DNA of 35,168 nt. Origin: an uncultured Anaerolineales bacterium. GTDB lineage: Bacteria > Chloroflexota > Anaerolineae > Anaerolineales > Villigracilaceae. Where the stretch lies: the NCBI GenBank assembly GCA_937928015.1, contig CALFXA010000061.1, positions 1 through 35,168 of the forward strand, in the 5' to 3' direction. This document shows positions 31,788-35,168 of the stretch, piece after piece; within the stretch, counting starts at the first letter, position 1, and every line of letters starts with the position of its first letter. A program made the position numbers and the translations under genes. Below the pieces are notes generated by a model. That model was not told the DNA's origin, did no database searches, and saw only the letters and a list, made by a program, of their open reading frames with translations.

Positions 31788-31793
31788 TATAAT
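31788..31793 (+). promoter_or_regulatory. Possible -10 box of the foldase gene
   Basis: A perfect TATAAT begins 5 bases after the groEL terminator T run and lies 7 bases before the ATG at 31801. No good -35 is visible because the spacing falls in the terminator stem. It fits the leaderless pattern seen at three other genes. Confidence 0.42.
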
Positions 31794-31800
31794 CTGGACG

Positions 31801-32694
31801 ATGTTCTCCAAACCCCGCTTCGCACTGACACAATTGACTCTGATCCTGGCCCTCAGCCTGTCCGCCTGCGGCTCGCTGTTCGGGACCCCCAGCACGCCCA
31901 CGCCCAACGTGCCGACTTCCACGCCCGAGCCGCCCACCGCCACCCCTCCGCCCTCGGCGGCCATCGTCAACGGCGAGTACATCACGCTGGACGAGTTCAA
32001 CGCGGAACTGGCGCGGTATCAGGCGGCGCAATCTGCGCTCGGCAAGACCGTCTCCGATGAGGATGCCCGCAAGGCCGTGCTGGATGACTTGATCGCGCAG
32101 ACGCTGCTGGCCCAGGCCGCTCGGGAGGCTGGCTTCACTTTAACGGAAGCAGACCTCCAGTCCAGGTTGGACGGATTGGTCGCCCAGGTCGGCGGCGCAG
32201 ACCCGTTCAACAAATGGATGTCCGATCATGGCTACACTGACGCCTCCTTCCGCGTTGCGCTGAAGCGCTCGGCCGAGGCCGCCTGGATGCGTGACAAAAT
32301 CATTGCGGATGTGCCAAAATCTGTGGAACAAGTCCACCTTCAGCAAATTCTGACCTATAATGAAACCGATGCCCGCCAGGCGCTCGACAAGCTGAAGAGC
32401 GGGTCCGATTTTTCGGAACAGGCCGCCCTGTATGATCCTGTCACGCGCGGCGAGTTGGGCTGGGTGCCGCGTGGTTACCTGCTCGACAAGAATGTGGAAG
32501 ATGCCGCCTTCAGCCTGGACGCGGGCGCATATAGCGATGTGATTGCCACGCCGGCCGGGTTTCACATCATCAAAGTATTGGAACGCGGCGACCATCCTCT
32601 TACGCCCGACGCTCTGCTGACCTTGCAGGAAAAGGCCCTGGAGGATTGGGTCAGCCAGCAGCGAGAGAAAAGTTCGATCACCATCTCCCAGTGA
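31801..32694 (+). CDS. PpiC/parvulin-type peptidyl-prolyl isomerase lipoprotein (PrsA/SurA-like)
   Basis: This 297-residue protein has lipobox LSAC (C23), a TPxTP linker (residues 29-52), a SurA-N-like helical region (about 55-170; IVNGEYITLDEFNAEL) and a parvulin domain (about 175-262) with QVHLQQIL, FSEQAALY, GELGWVPRGYL and GFHIIKVLERGD. It should help exported proteins fold on the outer face of the membrane, where many lipoproteins of this window act. Length is normal for PrsA-like foldases. No Shine-Dalgarno sequence is present; a TATAAT lies 7 bases before the ATG. It is followed after 21 bases by another surface-protein gene. Confidence 0.9.
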   Translation: MFSKPRFALTQLTLILALSLSACGSLFGTPSTPTPNVPTSTPEPPTATPPPSAAIVNGEYITLDEFNAELARYQAAQSALGKTVSDEDARKAVLDDLIAQTLLAQAAREAGFTLTEADLQSRLDGLVAQVGGADPFNKWMSDHGYTDASFRVALKRSAEAAWMRDKIIADVPKSVEQVHLQQILTYNETDARQALDKLKSGSDFSEQAALYDPVTRGELGWVPRGYLLDKNVEDAAFSLDAGAYSDVIATPAGFHIIKVLERGDHPLTPDALLTLQEKALEDWVSQQREKSSITISQ

Positions 32695-32715
32695 AGCCGT
32701 CCGCGGAGTGACTTC

Positions 32716-33456
32716 ATGAGCAAATACGATTATCCTGACCCCTATGGAAGTTCCCAGAAGACCCCTGGCCCGTCGCGCCTGGGGATTTGGGATCTGTTGA
32801 CCATCCTGACCCTGTTGGTGACGTTGTGCATCGGCGTGTATTTTGTGTTGATCTTCGTCGACCCGATGTCGAACCTGAACCCGCTCAAGCCGGTCGACCC
32901 CAACGCCCCGCCGACGGCCACCATCACGCCCCGCCTGCTCGACCCCACCTGGACCCCCAGCCCGACCATCGAGCCGACCATTACGGATACTCCGCGCCCG
33001 AGTGCCACGCCGTTTGCCTCGCCTACACTGGTCTCACTGATTACACCCAGCAAGACACCCACTTTCACGGCTACTCCCAAGGCGCCCTTCTCGGCCACGA
33101 TCACCGGCATTTCGAGTACGGTCTTCCACCCCGAAGCAGCCTGCAACTGGCTGGGTGTGGCAGGAACCGTTGTGGATACCAAAAACAGCGACGTGATCGG
33201 CATGGTGGTCCGCCTGGTGGGGACGCTCAATGGCAAACGCGTCGAGATGACCCAGGTGAGCGGCGTGACCCCGGTCTATGGCAAGTCTGGCTTTGAGTTC
33301 TTCCTCGGCACAGTGCCTGTCTCTTCGAATGATACCCTGGTGGTGCAGTTGCTCGACCTGGCTGGCCTGCCGCTTTCGGACAACGTGTACATCGACACGT
33401 TCAACGACTGCAACAAGAATCTGGTCCTGGTCCGCTTCAAGATGAACCGCAAATAG
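32716..33456 (+). CDS. Single-pass membrane protein with extracytoplasmic beta domain, unknown function
   Basis: This 246-residue protein has a short cytoplasmic N-terminus, one membrane segment at about residues 27-49, a Thr/Pro/Ser linker at about 60-125, and a globular C-terminal domain (about 128-246). The domain includes CNWLGVAGTVVD, GTLNGKRVEM and NDCNKNLVLVRFKM, so two cysteines could pair. I do not recognise the domain; the beta-rich pattern suggests a small sandwich. GGAG lies 7 bases before the ATG. It is probably co-transcribed with the foldase gene and ends at a terminator. Confidence 0.8.
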   Translation: MSKYDYPDPYGSSQKTPGPSRLGIWDLLTILTLLVTLCIGVYFVLIFVDPMSNLNPLKPVDPNAPPTATITPRLLDPTWTPSPTIEPTITDTPRPSATPFASPTLVSLITPSKTPTFTATPKAPFSATITGISSTVFHPEAACNWLGVAGTVVDTKNSDVIGMVVRLVGTLNGKRVEMTQVSGVTPVYGKSGFEFFLGTVPVSSNDTLVVQLLDLAGLPLSDNVYIDTFNDCNKNLVLVRFKMNRK

Positions 33457-33483
33457 ACTATAGGACACCCTGTTTTTTTGAGA

Positions 33484-33512
33484 AAAAGCGCATCCGTCAT
33501 GGGTGCGCTTTT
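33484..33512 (+). terminator. Rho-independent terminator
   Basis: AAAAGCGCATCC and GGGTGCGCTTTT (33484-33495 and 33501-33512) form a 12-base stem with one G-T pair. It lies 28 bases after the stop of the 32716-33456 gene and ends in TTTT. Confidence 0.85.
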
Positions 33513-33591
33513 CGATTCTCCCTTCCTTTCCAACTTGTTAGTTTGGCAAAATTGTAAAGTTCCCCTAAAGTGGAGGCCCTTGCGTTGTGGC

Positions 33592-33597
33592 TATAAT
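33592..33597 (+). promoter_or_regulatory. Possible -10 box for the last two genes
   Basis: TATAAT (within GGCTATAATG) lies 94 bases before the ATG at 33692, in a 235-base gap that otherwise holds only a terminator and a short ACATTGC direct repeat. The -35 is not convincing. Confidence 0.4.
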
Positions 33598-33691
33598 GAA
33601 CATTGCAGAAACATTGCGATTTTTAAGGTTCTTATTTTTCACCGCTTGGGCGGGATGAAGCGACCAGCGGACCTTGTTCAGGATGGATGAT

Positions 33692-34342
33692 ATGTCACGC
33701 AGGCCCCTTGAGATCATTCGTGGATTGGCTTTGTTCGTTCTTCTGTGGGTGGCTGCCCTGGCGGCAGTCCGTGTGCAGTTGTTTTTCCCGCGCAGTGTGC
33801 TGATCTGGCTCAGCCAGAGTCCCAACCCCCAGCAGGCAGTCTACGCGTTTGGGGCCTTCATCAGTAGCGGCGTCCTGGGATTGTTGCGCCTGGGGATCGA
33901 GGTCCCCACCGTCAAACCGTTCATCGCATCGGAGAAGGTCCGCACCTACATCACCGGACTACCCTTCTGGCTGATCTCGGTGGTGTTTGCCCTCTCGGTG
34001 GCGGCGCTGGTAATGGTCTTTCCGGCCTGCTCGCCGCCGACCTCCATCGAGTTCCTGGTGCAGGGACATGCCGAGCCGCTCCAGCCGGGCGACACCTTGA
34101 TGACCTCGGCTGGCGAGACGTTGACCCTCACCGCCCGTTCCACCCAGGAGGATGTCATCCTCTCCTGCAAGTGGCAATATAGTGGAGAGGCCTTCCAGGC
34201 TTTGGGCTCGAACAACGGATGCGAGACCAGTTTGAAGATGGCACGCGGCGGTGGGAGTGGATATCTTACCCTGCAAGCCTCCCAGAATTTTTGCAATCAG
34301 AGCGCCGTATTTTCCGTGCCAGTCCAAGCCGCGCCAAAGTGA
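33692..34342 (+). CDS. Membrane protein with extracytoplasmic Ig-like domain, unknown function
   Basis: This 216-residue protein has two or three membrane segments (about residues 10-30, perhaps 48-68, and 90-112) followed by a C-terminal beta-rich domain (about 115-210) with several cysteines (SCKW, GCETS, FCNQS). The domain pattern, with GETLTLTA and KWQYSGEA, resembles Ig-like folds. I chose the ATG at 33692 because AGGA lies 8 bases upstream; in-frame TTG at 33674 and ATG at 33683 are less well placed. It is 6 bases from the next gene, whose N-terminal domain looks similar, so the two probably act together. Confidence 0.72.
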   Translation: MSRRPLEIIRGLALFVLLWVAALAAVRVQLFFPRSVLIWLSQSPNPQQAVYAFGAFISSGVLGLLRLGIEVPTVKPFIASEKVRTYITGLPFWLISVVFALSVAALVMVFPACSPPTSIEFLVQGHAEPLQPGDTLMTSAGETLTLTARSTQEDVILSCKWQYSGEAFQALGSNNGCETSLKMARGGGSGYLTLQASQNFCNQSAVFSVPVQAAPK

Positions 34343-34348
34343 GTTTCC

Positions 34349-35168
34349 ATGCAACACAACCGTTCCCTCTTCATCTCTATAGCCCTGTGCCTGTCCATCC
34401 TGATGGCAGGCTGTGGCGCACCGGCCACTGCATCGAATCTTGTGAAGATCCTACCGGATGTGTGTGAAGTACGCGTCGGGGAGCAGACTCCCCTGGCGTT
34501 GGATGGCGTGATCCCCCCCAACGCCACCATTCAGTGGCAAGCCAGTGACGGCAGCATCGTGTCCACACCTCCTGGTTTAAACGCGATCTTCATCGCCCCG
34601 TCCACGCCCACCGTGGTGACGATTTCCGTGCTGATCACCTCGGGCACTCCTTCTGTGGATACGCCCATCACGCGTCAGTGCAGCGTCCTACCCGCCGAGG
34701 GAACGACCGCACAGGCTGCACCGATCTCCTCCGTTGGTTCGGGAGTCCTGCCACAGGTCTTGCCGGTCAACGTGCCGAGCGTCATCATCAGCGAGGTGAT
34801 GTCCTACCCATGCGGCACGGTCGATTTCAAGAAATGGAACGAGTACGTGGAACTTTACAATCCAAGCGACCAGCCTGTGGATGTGCGCGGACTGTGGTTG
34901 TACGATGGCGGCGTCTCGGGCACGCCCGACCAGATTGTGGCGTGGGCCGACCGCCAGCCGCGCATCTCGCCTGGCGCCAATACCATCGTCAACACCACCG
35001 TCATCCCGCCGCGTGGATTCGCCGTGGTGCTTTCGCCCATCTACGCACAAGGCGAACTTCCGAATCACATGCCATACTCGTTTCCGCCCAATACCATCAT
35101 CTTGACAATTGCCGCCAGCGACAGTCTGGGCGATGACTATTTCAATATCATCGGAGATGGTGACAGCC
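34349..35168 (+). CDS. Lipoprotein with Ig-like and lamin-tail-like domains (partial)
   Basis: The frame runs from ATG 34349 off the right window edge, giving at least 273 residues. A lipoprotein signal ends MAGC (C22). An Ig-like stretch follows (about 35-115; TPLALDGVIPPNATIQW, NAIFIAPSTPTVVTISV). From about residue 148 comes a lamin-tail-like domain: IISEVMSYP, NEYVELYNPSDQPVDV, GLWLYDGG, and a later PPRGFAVVLSP. Bacterial lamin-tail domains occur on secreted and surface nucleases and adhesins; here no catalytic part is visible before the edge. It directly follows the membrane protein gene and is likely co-transcribed with it. Confidence 0.82.
   Translation, partial: MQHNRSLFISIALCLSILMAGCGAPATASNLVKILPDVCEVRVGEQTPLALDGVIPPNATIQWQASDGSIVSTPPGLNAIFIAPSTPTVVTISVLITSGTPSVDTPITRQCSVLPAEGTTAQAAPISSVGSGVLPQVLPVNVPSVIISEVMSYPCGTVDFKKWNEYVELYNPSDQPVDVRGLWLYDGGVSGTPDQIVAWADRQPRISPGANTIVNTTVIPPRGFAVVLSPIYAQGELPNHMPYSFPPNTIILTIAASDSLGDDYFNIIGDGDS

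Noticed and set aside
30910..32031. Minus-strand open frame of about 373 codons across groEL and the foldase start
   Set aside because: It crosses the groEL terminator and is a codon-bias shadow of two well-supported plus-strand genes.

Overview
The window looks like a chromosomal segment of a Gram-positive-type (single-membrane) bacterium of the Chloroflexota, most likely class Anaerolineae. This placement is an inference. It rests on moderately high GC, many lipoproteins with Thr/Pro-rich linkers after the lipobox cysteine, six secreted NBR1-type Ig-like domains, Pro/Thr-rich tethers on membrane proteins, and a perfect CIRCE box before groES-groEL. No rRNA, tRNA, CRISPR array, transposase or phage gene was seen, and no gene-free stretch exceeds 300 bases.

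Layout. (1) Positions 1-8148, plus strand: a tightly overlapping surface-polysaccharide operon with the tail of a probable glycosyltransferase, two GT-C membrane glycosyltransferases, a sulfotransferase, a GT2 glycosyltransferase, a Wzz-like protein, an O-antigen-ligase-like protein and a second sulfotransferase. Together they suggest assembly of a sulfated surface glycan. At least three kinds of palindromic element sit inside genes or at gene joints here. (2) 8221-10744, plus: a GAF histidine kinase and an alpha/beta hydrolase, ending at a bidirectional terminator. (3) 10773-12415, minus: rdgB and queG. (4) 12421-17949, minus: six consecutive lipoproteins, each with one NBR1-type (FW-like) Ig domain, several with extra C-terminal modules. 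(5) 18121-23502, minus: a BMP-type nucleoside ABC importer (binding protein, ATPase, two permeases), with a good promoter before the binding protein and a hairpin terminator between it and the ATPase gene. (6) 23655-26711, minus: a divergent BMP-like lipoprotein overlapping an MFS transporter gene, with trmD upstream. (7) 26852-29626, plus: two membrane-anchored TPR paralogues. (8) 29677-31783, plus: CIRCE-groES-groEL-terminator. (9) 31801-35168, plus: a parvulin-type foldase lipoprotein, two membrane-anchored proteins with extracytoplasmic domains, and the start of a lipoprotein with a lamin-tail-like domain.

The most notable observations are: the six-gene NBR1-domain array; evidence that the terminator between its last two genes arose from a duplicated copy of the start of queG; palindromic repeats that have become coding sequence in the polysaccharide operon; and several promoters whose -10 box lies 6-7 bases before the start codon, suggesting leaderless mRNAs. 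Functional links are inferred from gene order and family knowledge; no database search was run.
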